A stretch of 64,000 bases of DNA from the NCBI GenBank assembly GCA_963971575.1, contig OZ020619.1, positions 27,904,800 through 27,968,799 of the forward strand, given 5' to 3'. Of this stretch, positions 42,061 through 52,500 are shown piece by piece. The notes below the pieces were generated by a model. The model did no database searches. It had not been told where the DNA came from and was given only the letters and a program-made list of their open reading frames with translations. How positions within the stretch are numbered: position 1 is the stretch's first letter; each line of letters begins with the position of its first letter. Both the position numbers and the translations under genes were made by a program. The DNA is from Liopterus haemorrhoidalis (Eukaryota; Arthropoda; Insecta; Coleoptera; Dytiscidae).

Positions 42061-42432
42061 ATGTTCACTCGTTTACCGTCTTAAATAGCGGATTAAATAT
42101 TTTACATATTGTAGTTAAAAACACAAAAAATGCGTTATTTTCCGAAAACATAATCTGATCAAAAATTCCTGTTGTACTATTCCGGTTCACAGCAATGTAC
42201 ATTACTTAGATTTTTAGTTTAAACCATCTGGGCTACAGGGTGTAGTACAAAAATTTTTTTGTACAATTTTGGCAAAAATCGCGTCAAAATAATTTATTTT
42301 GCCAAAATAAAATTTTGATCGTCGATCCACGTACCAAGGACTTTCATTTGATACCCTACACAGAATTGTAAAAAAAAAAAATATTTTTTTTAGTATTTTT
42401 CCTATGTGCGACCCGCACAACTTATACAACTC

Positions 42433-42466
42433 TTATACAACTCTTTGACCCAAAGAGTTGTATAAG
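42433..42466. repeat. Short palindrome in GT-1 copy E
   Basis: TTATACAACTCTTTG, a 4-base centre, and CAAAGAGTTGTATAA form a perfect inverted repeat. The other copies have only the second arm, so this copy gained an inverted duplication next to the expanded microsatellite. Confidence 0.9.
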
Positions 42467-42519
42467 CATGCCAAATTTCAACTCTCTAGGTTTAGCCGTT
42501 TGGCTACAATTTTTACCGA

Positions 42520-42593
<74 letters not shown>

Positions 42594-42594
42594 C

Positions 42595-42694
<100 letters not shown>

Positions 42695-42855
42695 TTGATT
42701 TTTTATTTGTTGTTTTTCTGTGTTTGTAATCAGTGCAATAAAAAATATAAAACTTTTGCGATACACATTACTTTCTAAACTTGCCGGTCCGCGATTTTTT
42801 TCTTGAACGCTTGCCGGTCCGCCATGAAAAAAGGTTGAAAACACCTCATATCCTC
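42695..42855 (-). mobile_element. hAT 5' end fragment
   Basis: Read on the minus strand: GGTGTTTTCAACCTTTTTTC then GGCGGACCGGCAAGCG, and GCGGACCGGCAAG again. CAGGGGTTTTCAACC with repeated GGACCGG resembles Charlie-type hAT ends. No body or second end. Confidence 0.5.
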
Positions 42856-42859
42856 TATA

Positions 42860-43272
42860 CATAGAATTTATTATTGAACTGTGTAAGTAAAAAAATATAT
42901 ATTAATAATATTTGTTGACAGCTAAGAAAAATATCAATATTGATATTTTTCTAGACTGATGTGAATAATATTTTTATTTCTCATATTTTTGTCATCAAGT
43001 GCAATAGTAAAATTTAAAAATCAGAACTATTTGTCAACATGTTTTCATATAATTGGTCATTTCCCCGAATTAGATAAATAAATTAAATATCCTTGAAAAA
43101 TCAACGAACTTTGCATACGGTGTTCGTAAAAAGTTGATACATTTTGGTATGACCATAAGAATCATAATATTAATTGCATTAGTTGAAGGCACTAGTTGAA
43201 ACATTTTGAACAAGGGAATAATAAAAACACTCGGTTATTGCTTTAAAAAAAATAAGCTGTGGCCACCACAGG
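42860..43272. other. AT-rich stretch, no gene
   Basis: A short palindrome around AATATCAATATTGATATT at 42930-42948 is the only structure noticed. Confidence 0.4.
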
Positions 43273-43692
43273 ACCGACCGCCATTATAAAGTACTTGCAT
43301 AAAATACATCCTAGCAGCAGAGTAGAAATAACTTGGCCTAATATTTTCTAACAGAGATATTATTTATCATGACCATGGAAACGTTACATATAAGTATGAA
43401 AAAATTGAGACATTTCAAAAAATATTACAAAAATTTTCGAAATTTCGAAAAATCAAAAACCGTCTCAAATAAAAGTTTGCATTTATAGCAACTTTTTTAA
43501 ATAAATTTTTTCGAAATATTTTTCTGTTGCTAAATATTTGCAAAAATATTAAAATCGACACGAGTAAACTCCCATTTCTAGTCAACCGATTTTTACCAAA
43601 AGTTGATCAACTCGTGCCATTGATGTCAAAAGATTAAATATGCAGTTTCATAAAAATCCTTTTAGCCGTATTTGCTCTGCACGTGTACACAG

Positions 43693-43758
<66 letters not shown>

Positions 43759-43887
43759 CGACAGACATCATGCTAAAAATAGTCAAAACGTTATGTAGGG
43801 ACCTCAATTCGTGAAGATACATCGAAATCTCGAAATGTCAAAATCGGTGTGATCACAATACCTCCCTTATATATGTTGGCGGTCGGT
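43273..43887. mobile_element. (GTCT)n-bearing element GT-2, copy 2, uninterrupted
   Basis: Ends ACCGACCGCCA and TGGCGGTCGGT. Plus-strand GACA/GACG tract at 43689-43758. At 615 bp it shows the pre-insertion state for two insertions into copy 1: the mariner site (TA near 43873) and the TAA site (near 43394). Confidence 0.85.
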
Positions 43888-44156
43888 AAAAAATTAATGT
43901 ATTAATACGTATTTCGGTTTACTGGACCAACTTAAAGCTGCGTTCAGAACTCTTAAATTAGTCAACTACAGACTATAGCTTGTGCACTGTTGATTGTCAC
44001 TAACAGTTTGTCCTATGGTAAGGCGAGCAACCGCTCAGAGCTCCAAATTTAATAGGTTATGCCTGGTCGATTGTGGATAGTTTTACAAACTTATAGTTAG
44101 TGAACTGTTTTAATGAGACAGACATATAAACACATTGGCTATCTCAGTCTTCGTCG

Positions 44157-45281
44157 ACTACGTTGCCTATGGAATACCAACATGAGTTACAAAGAACACT
44201 GGTCCCTAGGTTCGAGGATACTGTCAGTTTTACTGACGGATCAAAATCCGGAACCAGGGTTGGGTGTGCGTTCGTTGTCTTGAATCCACGTCAACAGTTT
44301 CAGTACTGTCTGCACTCCATAATGAGTGTTTACACTGCTGAGCTGTACGCTATTTTCAAGGCCCTGTGTTTTGTTTCGTCAGAGCAAAGTCGGTCAAGTG
44401 TGATCTTGACGGACTCGCTGAGCGCTCTGAACAGTATCCAAGATCCAAATCCAGTGCATCCTCTTGTACTAAAGATCCGGTTGCTACTCCACAATCTGGT
44501 ATTAAAGGGACATGTTGGTATTAAAGGCAACGAAGCGGAAGATGCAGCTGCAAAAGCCGCCTCCCACAGACCTATGATTGATGTGAGTCTGATTTTTCCA
44601 GATGAAGCAAAGAGTCATCTGAAACACCTGGTTTTATACATGTGGCAACATAAGTGGAGCCGCACACAGAACGTTAAGTTACGACAGATTAAGGGAGACA
44701 TTAAACCATGGGGATCTTCCTGTAGGATTAACCGCAGGGAGGAAACCGCCATCACACGCCTCCGAATACTGTTGGTGGACCCATAGACACCTCTTTCGAG
44801 GTGAACAGTCCCCTATCTGTGAGACGTGTAACACAGATTTGTCTGCGTAACACTTTTTAACTGAATGTGTACAGCTCGAGGATGTCAAGAAGAGGTTAGG
44901 CCTGTGCTATGACCTGCCAGTTGCCTTAGGTGACGACAGAGTACTCATGGACAGGCTGATACTCTTCCTGAGAGAATCGAACTTACTGTTTTATGTGTGA
45001 AGTCTTGCACCTTGTTTTAATGTGTTCTCTTTCTAAACTGTGATATTCCATGGTAATTGGCCCCATTACAGCCTCTTACCATCACCCTGAGTCTGTTAAA
45101 ATTTTCGAACAGACTTTTTACCTTATTTATTTGTTTTTGTCTTTTATTGAGTATGCGTAATTTTATTGATTTTATCTATTTATTGATTGTTTAATTTCTT
45201 GTTTTTAATATGTAGTGTAGTCATTTAAATGGGCTGCAAATAGGCTTTGTTGCAGTGCGCCAAAAATTTTAACTAACTAAC
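44157..45281 (+). mobile_element. LINE with RNase H domain, 5'-truncated
   Basis: Flanked by a 13-bp duplication with one mismatch: TCAGTCTTCGTCG (44144-44156) and TCAGTCTTCATCG (45282-45294). The 3' end is GCCAAAAATTTTAACTAACTAAC. Two more 3' ends of the family occur at 8511-9318. RNase H after the RT places it in the I/R1/LOA groups. Confidence 0.92.
44163..45000 (+). pseudogene. LINE RNase H domain and C-terminal zinc-knuckle region
   Basis: The frame from 44163 reads FTDGSKSGTRVGCAFVVLNP (first catalytic Asp of RNase HI), YTAELYAIFKALCF (catalytic Glu), VILTDSLSALNSI (second Asp) and GHVGIKGNEAEDAAAK (final motif, normally G-H-x-x-x-x-G-N-x-x-A-D). The usual W-x-P before G-H-V is missing, so about 15 residues are deleted before that motif; the last Asp reads E-D. 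A stop at 44784-44786 follows; the downstream frame continues HLFRGEQSPICETCNTDLS, FLTECVQLEDV and MDRLILFLRESNLLFYV to a stop near 45000, a C-x2-C...H-x4-C knuckle. Inactive remnant. Confidence 0.9.
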
Positions 45282-45607
45282 TCAGTCTTCATCGTAGAGA
45301 ACGTTCATACTGTATGCCTTTACATAACCTAAAAAAATTTCATCGCACCGGCCATTTCATCACCGATTACAACAAATCTTGCCCAAAATTACAAAGACGA
45401 ACAGTAAATATAATCAATTTTGGTAGTTAAGTTAGGTTTAGTTAGTAAAAATCTAGGACAGCAGAATTAGGAAAACGATAATAGATAATAAACATTTTAC
45501 GAAACCACCGTAGTTGGTTTGAAGACACACAGATGTCGCACTATTCGTAACTCACTAATTTACTTAGCTGTAAACGCTGTCTTGAATATCAAACTATATA
45601 CTAAACA

Positions 45608-45892
45608 CAGGGCCGGCGCTAGCCATGTGCAGCATGTGCAGTGGCACATGGCCCCGCAGTCAACAGCAGGCTCCGCGGTTCAACAACAGGCCCCGCGCAT
45701 AGTTTTCACTTGGAGATGAGGACCTTTTTGTTTTGCTCTTCACTTGGATCTGGGAGGTAAGGACCTTTTTTTGCTCTTCACCTGGATGTGGGAGGTAAGG
45801 ACCTTTTTTTCTCTTCACTTGGATCTGGGAGGTGAGCACATTTTTTTTTGCTCTTCTCGCACATGGCCTCGCAAATCCTAGCGCCGGCCCTG
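45608..45892. mobile_element. hAT MITE with internal minisatellite
   Basis: Ends CAGGGCCGGCGCTAGCCATG and inverse CAGGGCCGGCGCTAGGATTT, flanked by a perfect 8-bp duplication ACTAAACA (45600-45607, 45893-45900). Four 40-bp tandem units (GACCTTTTT...TGCTCTTCACTTGGATCTGG GAGGT) fill 45715-45860. The same unit type is tandemly repeated at 52500-52745. Confidence 0.97.
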
Positions 45893-46102
45893 ACTAAACA
45901 TATCTACCGCACACAATGCACAGTAATTTAAAGAGCTCTAAACGCAGCTTAAAATTGAATTCATTCTGAAGATGGTTTAGTAATTTGTACTATTTTATAC
46001 TGTGTAAGCAGTTCTATACTGAAAATATGCACCTGTGCGCAAGTGCTGTCTTTTGCCTAATATAATAGGACATGGCTAGCGCCAGTAATATCGCTAGCTT
46101 CT

Positions 46103-47382
46103 GGGTCATTCCATGTTAAGTGGTCTGATTTCAGAGAAGTTCCCTGCTCGACCATCACGGATTTCGATGAAATTTTGTATGGATATTCACACATGTGCCC
46201 AACGAACATTAGTAAAGTTTAACGTTCATCCATGCAATACTTGCTGAGATTTAGTAATTTGTTTAACCCCATACTGCAGCCTTCTATAATATGACTCCGA
46301 GATTTCGGCAAGTTTGAGACGCAGTATCTCTGGCAATATTTTGTTGAGAGAAACAAAACTTTGCCATCTTGTACAACTTTTTGTGCTCTATTTAACAAAA
46401 TAATAAACAAATCTTCATGAGCGTTTTCCGTAAAGAAAATTTAGAGCAAACTTGGCAAAAAAATTTGCGGCTCGAAAAAATTTTCAAGTTTGGCTTTTTA
46501 TACCTCTGGACGTAAAGGTACAATAAACGTCAAAATTGGCACATAATACCTTATCAATACAAGGTATTCGAATATAACATTTCATTACCTTAATATTTTT
46601 CATTAGTTCAGGAATTGAGTGTAAAGCTGATGATTTTTGTGAAAATGCCGAAAATAGGGTTTATGTATTATTATTAGTTTAGGTATATGTTTAGCCCACT
46701 TTTACAAAAATATAACTTATGGAAAATTTTTTAAATTATTTTCATTAGAAAGAGCATGTTTCAAACACCCTAAAAAAGTAGAGTTGGTTTTTCATCGCTG
46801 GCATATAAGGCCTTAGAAATAGGAACAAAGTTGAGGACGTTTCTATCACATGCTGCTATCGCAATATCACATGCATTCCATTATTTTTCATCTTGTTTGT
46901 TTTATACAGATATTATAAGTACCTAAATTGCGTTGGTCCATGGTGACATTGACACTACCAGTTCAGAAACTTGAACCAGTAACCCCAATGCCATAGGGGT
47001 CACGCCCGATAGCCGTGCAATACCAGCCACGGGTGGGTTTCTTGGTTGAGGTTCCAAACTCCAGAACTCCATCACATGGTGACTTGCCAGCTTATTATTT
47101 TGTTTAATAGAGCGCAAAAAGTTGTACAAGATGGATTTTGTTTCTCTCAACAAAATATTGCCAGAGATACTACGTCTCAAAGTTGCAGAAATCTCGGAGT
47201 CATACCATAGAAGGCTGCAGCATGGAGTCAAACAAATTACTAAATCTCAGGAAGTATTGCATCAGTAAACGTAAAACTTTACCAATGTTCGTTGGGGACA
47301 TGTGTGAATGTCCACACAAAATTTTATCAAAATCTGTGATGCCCGAGCAAGGACCACCAGACCACTTGAAATGGAATGACCC
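46103..47382. mobile_element. Long-TIR element with GGGTCATTCC ends, 4-bp duplication
   Basis: Ends GGGTCATTCCATGTTAAGTG and inverse GGGTCATTCCATTTCAAGTG, flanked by TTCT (46099-46102, 47383-47386). The inverted arms are about 300 bp (46103-46400, 47095-47382) with roughly 80% match by eye. No transposase. The 4-bp duplication is compatible with Sola- or Chapaev-type elements; not assigned. An unrelated GC-richer segment (46920-47080) sits beside the right arm. Confidence 0.85.
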
Positions 47383-47522
47383 TTCTGCTTGAATTCAGTC
47401 TGTGTTATACCGACCAACTATGGAGTGTATCAGCGTCCGGAAACATACGGTCCGATATGCTTGCAAGGTAAGCGCTCATTAGGCATTAGGTTGCTAACCG
47501 ATAGCAAAGCATCAGTTCTATA

Positions 47523-47688
47523 GCCTGTTTCTTTGGTTTAAGTGGAACTAGATTTTGAAAGCTACTAATTTTTATTTTGGTAGTCTTTTGATCATTTTGT
47601 TTTGCAAAAGCCTTCTTTAATCATTAGAAAATAAGCAGGTTAAAGATAATTAATTCTATTTAGTTCCGTTTAAACGTTTGGAACAGCC
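47523..47688. mobile_element. Small MITE, GGAACTA family
   Basis: Ends GCCTGTTTCTTTGGTTTAAG and inverse GGCTGTTCCAAACGTTTAAA, flanked by TA (47521-47522 and 47689-47690). Relative of 16687-16866. Confidence 0.8.
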
Positions 47689-47789
47689 TATATGTATGTA
47701 CATTACAAAACGACGATAATTTTAAGTTATTAGAGTAATTTAGCAAAAAGAAAAGAAGAACAGCAGGCGCGCACTCCGTATTTAACTTG

Positions 47790-47970
47790 GGGGGGGGGGG
47801 GGGAGCTCAGAAGACAAAATTATTTAAAAAAGGTAAGAATCGGGAAATTACTCGACAACAAGTGCTCACCAAAAGCTCTTTTATTTTTCAAAACACAAAT
47901 GAGGACCTAAAAACAAAAAGTCCTCACTTGCAAAATACAAATGATCTAACAAAAAGGTCATTATTTGTAT
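47790..47970. repeat. Poly-G tract and degenerate GAGGACCT minisatellite
   Basis: A run of about 15 G at 47790-47804, then two or three degenerate units around AAAAGGTCCTC/GAGGACCT and CAAATGA. Related to the units at 45715-45860 and 52500-52745. The G-run and GAGCTC motif recur inverted at 50300-50320. Confidence 0.5.
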
Positions 47971-48750
47971 TTTGACAAAAATACGTAACTATAAACTATG
48001 TAACTGCACTGTAAAAAATTGTTGTAAAATTTACAATAATTATTACAGTGATATTTACAGAAAAGTGAATGTAAAGTCACAATTTACATGTTTTATTGTA
48101 ATTTTCACCCTAGAAGTACATTTTTTGAGAAATTTTTACAATAAATAAATGTAAAAAGTTCTTTTACAATGATATACGTTGTAAATTTTACCACGAATAT
48201 TTAAATTTTACATAGAAATTTGTAGAATTTACATTAACGGCTGTAAATTTTAGTTCGCAATTTGGCCGTTCGTTATGTTACGGGACCTATTTTCAAAGGA
48301 AGGCGTCATAATGGCGTGTTTTGTTTGCATAGTGCAGTTGTGTGATAAAGCAATCTGTTGTTGTGAATAGTTTGAGGGTGAATAGCACAGTTTTGAGGTA
48401 AGTATTAACATATTTAAGAATATAAGTACATATTTTGTTGTTTTTAGTTTATGATTAATCATATTATGATTGTGTATTACAATTTCTTTTACGCCTTGGC
48501 TGCCATGTGCGTTACCGGTTATTAGGGACTTTTTTCTTTTATCTATGCATGGGGACGAGTCAAGGACAAGTGCGACAGTAAGTTGATAATATAAATAAAA
48601 CGATTTTTGCAACTGGGTGAAACAATGGTGGTAGCGAACGTTAGATTAGGTTAGGTTATTTACTTACTTAGTCTTAACTGTGTCTAAACCAGCGTTGTCA
48701 CATCATTATTTTACCTAATCGGGATTTTTATCATGTGAAATAATATATAT

Positions 48751-49092
48751 CAGCGGTTCCCAAACTTGTTTGACCGCGACCCGGTACGAGGTTTTAACAT
48801 TTTTCGCGACCCACCTTATGAAAAAAACATTTATTTACAAAACAAATTTTATTTTAAAGCAGTAGCTTTATAGTAATAAAGAGTAATAAATAGTAATAAA
48901 TAGTATAGTAATATAGAATATAGTATAGTAATAAAGAGCACAAATACACACTATTCTAGTGATTAACTAACGTAAAAAAATATAATATGTACAAAAAAAA
49001 TCTGTTTTGTGTTTTTACAATTTTTTTCGCGACCCGGCGAAATTTTTCTGCAGACCGGTGCCGGGTCGCGACCCACACTTTGGGAAACGCGG
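48751..49092. mobile_element. hAT MITE, CAGCGGTTCCCAAAC end
   Basis: Left end CAGCGGTTCCCAAACTTG; right end TTTGGGAAACGCGG. GACCGCGACCCGG (left) and GGGTCGCGACCC (right) are subterminal. No 8-bp duplication seen, so one end may be altered. Confidence 0.7.
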
Positions 49093-49139
49093 GACGCACG
49101 ATTTCAATATCATTAATTTTTTTTTTTTTGTGTTTTTCA

Positions 49140-49400
49140 GGTGAAGATAATCCCTTGTACTTATTAAGTGTTTGCCAAATAATTATAAATGATGGAACAA
49201 GAAGTTTCGAGGAAGCATTCCAGCAAGTTTTTGCTCTGTATTATAATTTTGATATCCAGTATCCAAAAGAAGTAGAATGTACTTTAGAGTTTATTCAAAG
49301 GTATATTCTAAAAATTTGCCCGGACAGTGGTTCGAAAGGGCAGGGAAAGAGAAAGGTTTTAAATCTTGAAACCAAATTAAGCAAATTTTCAGCTATATAA
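49140..49400 (+). CDS. Terminal exon of an unidentified protein (partial)
   Basis: A pyrimidine-rich tract and TTTTTCAG (49118-49140) precede an open frame to TAA at 49398-49400. The 86 residues include LLSVCQIIINDGTRSFEEAF, FALYYNFDIQYPKEVECTLE and FIQRYILKICPDSGSKGQGK. The pattern S-F-E-E-A-F...Y-P-K-E-x-x-x-T-L-E-F-I-Q-R...P-x-x-G-S-K recurs at the C-terminus of many repetitive, SAM-domain-like predicted proteins in fish and invertebrates (from memory; a search is needed). No upstream exon recognised. It may be the element's own gene or a captured exon. Confidence 0.55.
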   Translation, partial: GEDNPLYLLSVCQIIINDGTRSFEEAFQQVFALYYNFDIQYPKEVECTLEFIQRYILKICPDSGSKGQGKRKVLNLETKLSKFSAI

Positions 49401-50216
49401 ACTTATACAGTGTACTTTAAAAGTGATTGAATGTAAAAATTATTAATTGCAAGTATTTGCTCCCTTCCAGTGATGAGAAGTATTTCTGAAAAATACTTGA
49501 AGTACAGTATACAATACATAATAGTATATTTAATAATTGTACAAATACAATGATATTTGATATTAAATTGATACAATTTATTGAAAGAAAGAGTTTCATT
49601 TTTCCCCGTTTATTGTTTATTTTAAAATTTGGAAACTTTGCGGCTGCACGTTATAATTTTATAACCAAAAAATTTGTGTCATTATAAAAATGTATAAATA
49701 GTACCTACTACGTAATTATATATGTAATGTTTTAAGACAGAATATTAATAATAACTATAAGTACTTATATAGTGTATTATTATTATAATTATTCTTTCAT
49801 ATCTGTTGTCAAATGTAAAATATTACATTCAGGTGTGTAAAAAACAAAAATTATTGTGTTCAAAATTTTACATTTTTGTATGTAAAAACTGTACAAATTT
49901 TTACATTCCGGAATGTAAAAGTGCACAAAATTTTACACTTAGGTATGTAAAAAAGTACACGTGCAGCTGTAAAAAATTACATTATTGTATGTAATTATTA
50001 CAATAATGAAAGTAAAATTTACAAATTAAATTGTATATTTTTACATTTATGTATGTAAAAAAAGTACAACTGTAGCTGTAAAAAAATACATTATTGTATG
50101 TAATTATTACAATAACTAAAGTAAAAATTACAAATTACAGTGTAAAAAAAAATTACAACAAAAAACGTAGGTAATAAATTTTCCAACGATTTTTGTTGTA
50201 AAAATTTTTTACAGTG

Positions 50217-51119
50217 TGTACAAATGACCTAACGGTCGAAGTGCCTTAATTTAAATAAAATTAAAATAAAAAATACGTAAAAACCTCGTGTTTTTTGAGC
50301 TCTTGGAGGGGGGGGGGATCTCGTGAGCCAGCCCTGGGAACACCTGAAGAACAGTATCATAGAAGTTAAAAGAAGCCAAACTGCGATCCAGAAATCCAGC
50401 TACAGAGCCGAAACTGTTAAACCAAACCACGTTAACCGACCTGTCATTGAGTGGCGTTCAGTTTTATTTGAAGGGGTCAAATCCAAAACGGTGTAAGTTA
50501 CAAACTAGAAATATAAATATGTTAAATGCAAAGGTTGAGCAGGTCATATCTTTTCTCCTGATATTAAATTTATTAAATTTAATTTAGTACAACAAATCTA
50601 GTAAAATGTTTTCTTGAAATGAACAAAATGTGACTTACACCACTTTGGCTTTGATCCGCACAGATGAGTCCCGCTTTAGCTTACAATCTTTAGCCCACAT
50701 GGCCATTAACATGTTAGTGAAGACCTGGAGAATGATATGCTGATTGTTTAATGTTTCTTTTAATGCCGCCGCGTCTCTTACAACTTCTACGTCACTGCCT
50801 GACTGCTAATAGACATAAGTCAACAAGTTCTATTTTTCATCAATTTTTTAGGGAATTCGCGACTGAAACTAACGTTGGCGGCGCTGCGTACAACAGCTTA
50901 TGGCGGACGAGAAGCGTAAATGTCAGAAGTTTTTTCTTAATATTTATCTGTTCAAACAATATTTCAGCAAAAAATCACTGTATTTAAGTCACTATATTTT
51001 AAAATACTTCTTAATTCACATAAACTGCAGCACGACACGCTACAAATATTATCCAAATATACGCTTCTGTTTAATTTAGCCAGTCACTACCAGATGTCTC
51101 ACTGTTATTTGCAGTCGCG
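50217..51119. other. No recognised gene
   Basis: A poly-G/GAGCTC patch at 50300-50320 mirrors the one at 47790-47812. The 78-codon plus frame at 50751-50987 shows no domain. Confidence 0.4.
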
Positions 51120-51478
51120 AATTCTAGGTAAATTTTTATCTGTTAATATATTGCCAACTGTTTAGTTGTACCATAACCTACAAATATATAGTTTGTGTTT
51201 CGTTTTCAAACGTTCTAATTTACCATCATCTAAGTTATTTCTTTTGTCTTTGTTCACAGCTCGTAACTTTGTGAAGATTTTTTCAATATTTTCATTTTGA
51301 CAAATATGTCAACATATTTTACAGTTGGTAATGTAAAAGTTTTCAAAAAAATTGATAAATAAATTGATGTGTGTAAAGTGATGCGTTTGTTTCCAAGGTT
51401 GCCAATAAATTTTTCAATTAATTGACAAAAAACTTGATCAATTTTTTGATCATTTAATTGAATTGTGTAAATCCAACG
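51120..51478 (-). mobile_element. TAA-target element, half copy
   Basis: Inverse of 26297-26955: AATTGAATTGTGTAAATCCA, CATCACTTTACACACATCAA (read in reverse), CAGCTCGTAACTTTGTGAAG and CCATAACCTACAAATATATA correspond in order. Ends at CCAACG followed by TTA (51479-51481). The GT-1 insertion site near 51140 is empty here. The other half of the element is missing. Confidence 0.85.
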
Positions 51479-51760
51479 TTAGATGAATTTTATTAGAAAA
51501 ATTGTAGTGTATGACAAGGTGTCTTTATTAGTTCTCCTCACTCTCGTAACCGCACGTCCATCCTTCGGTCGTAACAATCAAGAACTCCGCATAGATAAAG
51601 AAGGAAATAGATGCGAAACTGCCGTTATATTTTTTGAAACCAAATTAGCGCTGTAGTTGTTGGGTTATGGAACTAAAATTGGTAGGGGAGGAAAAGGTTG
51701 GGTTTTCGCGGGTATTTCAAATGCTTCAGTGAATATAGTTGTAAGCATAATTAAATGAAA

Positions 51761-51844
51761 CAATTGTTATGATTTATTTTGTCTATTTTTAATATTATTA
51801 ACGACAACAATATTAAAAATAGACAAAATAAATCATAACAATTG
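51761..51844. repeat. Perfect 36-bp hairpin
   Basis: CAATTGTTATGATTTATTTT G... (51761-51796) and its exact inverse (51809-51844) are separated by ATTAACGACAAC. A transcript from either strand would fold into a 36-bp perfect stem. Confidence 0.97.
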
Positions 51845-51980
51845 TATTATTTAATAATAACATTTACCTAATTATGTTTACAATTAAGAATAAGCAGTTA
51901 GGAATTATACAGAAACAGAAAAACAATAACTAGCAGAAATAATTATTTATTAAGTAGGCTAACATATAACATAATATTTA

Positions 51981-52154
51981 CTAATACTTAATATTTATGG
52001 ACACTTCCATGGACAAGCCATCCAATTTTGGATTTCTAATGTTCCTCATCCACGTTTTATACAATTCTGGAACCACACGTGTCTTCGGGTTTGGAAAGCG
52101 ATATCTTGTAGGTTCACTACTATCACACCCCAAAACAAAGCATTTAACACCCAT
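51981..52154 (-). CDS. THAP-type zinc finger N-terminal exon (partial)
   Basis: Minus frame of 57 codons from ATG 52154: MGVKCFVLGCDSSEPTRYRF then PNPKTRVVPELYKTWMRNIR and NPKLDGLSMEV, stop at 51981. The start M-x-x-x-C-x4-C, then RFP-N-P and L-x-x-x-W-x-x-x-I is the first half of a THAP domain (a C2CH DNA-binding finger). The second half (C-x2-H and AVPTIF) is missing, so either an intron follows (GTAAAT at about 51978 is a possible donor) or it is truncated. THAP domains occur in host regulators and in P-element-like transposases; which applies here is open. Confidence 0.6.
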   Translation of the reverse strand: MGVKCFVLGCDSSEPTRYRFPNPKTRVVPELYKTWMRNIRNPKLDGLSMEVSINIKY

Positions 52155-52312
52155 TTTCCGAATTAAACAATGAAATTACAAAATTACAGAAGACGATTTT
52201 GACACTAAATACAGATTTTGACGCTAATGACAGAAGCCGTAACAGGCAACATCCTGTCATGCACGTAGCTATAGCGACTGGGGCGCTATTCGTGTTGGGT
52301 TATGGAACGTAA

Positions 52313-52500
52313 TATGGTTTTCGTTTTGCCATTAGAGTTTCACCCCCCCTGGAACTCCGTTTACTTTTTTCTATGAGTCCGTTATTTTTTCGAGTAGTGT
52401 GTAACCAGGTTGACCAGGTCTCAGGATTTCACCCGGAGTGTCAGGGTTTCCGGCCAGAATCTCAGGGATCTGGGTTTTGTTATAAAATCTCCGTGAGTTG
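52313..52500. other. Unassigned segment before the minisatellite
   Basis: CAGG(G/A)TTT-like motifs recur (CTCAGGATTTCACCC, GTCAGGGTTTCCGG, CTCAGGGATC). Possibly an eroded hAT end. Confidence 0.3.

Larger units (their letters stand above)
43936..45949. mobile_element. PIF/Harbinger-like element carrying a LINE and a hAT MITE
   Basis: Ends AGCTGCGTTCAGAACTCTTA and inverse AGCTGCGTTTAGAGCTCTTT, flanked by TAA (43933-43935, 45950-45952). Without the nested LINE (44157-45281) and MITE (45608-45892) about 600 bp remain and contain no coding sequence. Second-arm motifs such as GTGAACTGTTTTAATGAGAC are not matched elsewhere. Confidence 0.85.
48007..50216 (+). mobile_element. CACTG-ended element rich in TTTACA motifs
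   Basis: Ends CACTGTAAAAAATTGTTGTA and inverse CACTGTAAAAAATTTTTACA. TTTACA and TGTAAA motifs recur dozens of times inside both ends (48007-48250, 49800-50216). CACTGTAAAAA ends recall CMC (CACTA/EnSpm-type) elements, which would give 2-4 bp duplications; I could not confirm one. Inside are a spliced-looking exon (49140-49400) and a nested hAT MITE (48751-49092). Confidence 0.75.
51658..52308. repeat. Direct repeat TGTTGGGTTATGGAAC enclosing a THAP exon
   Basis: TGTTGGGTTATGGAAC is present at 51658-51673 and 52293-52308 in the same orientation, each preceded by a GCGCT(G/A)T-type sequence. The enclosed 620 bp contain the hairpin at 51761-51844 and a THAP-like exon. Confidence 0.6.

Noticed and set aside
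48250..48612. 120-codon minus frame
   Set aside because: No domain; lies inside the TTTACA-rich element with biased composition.
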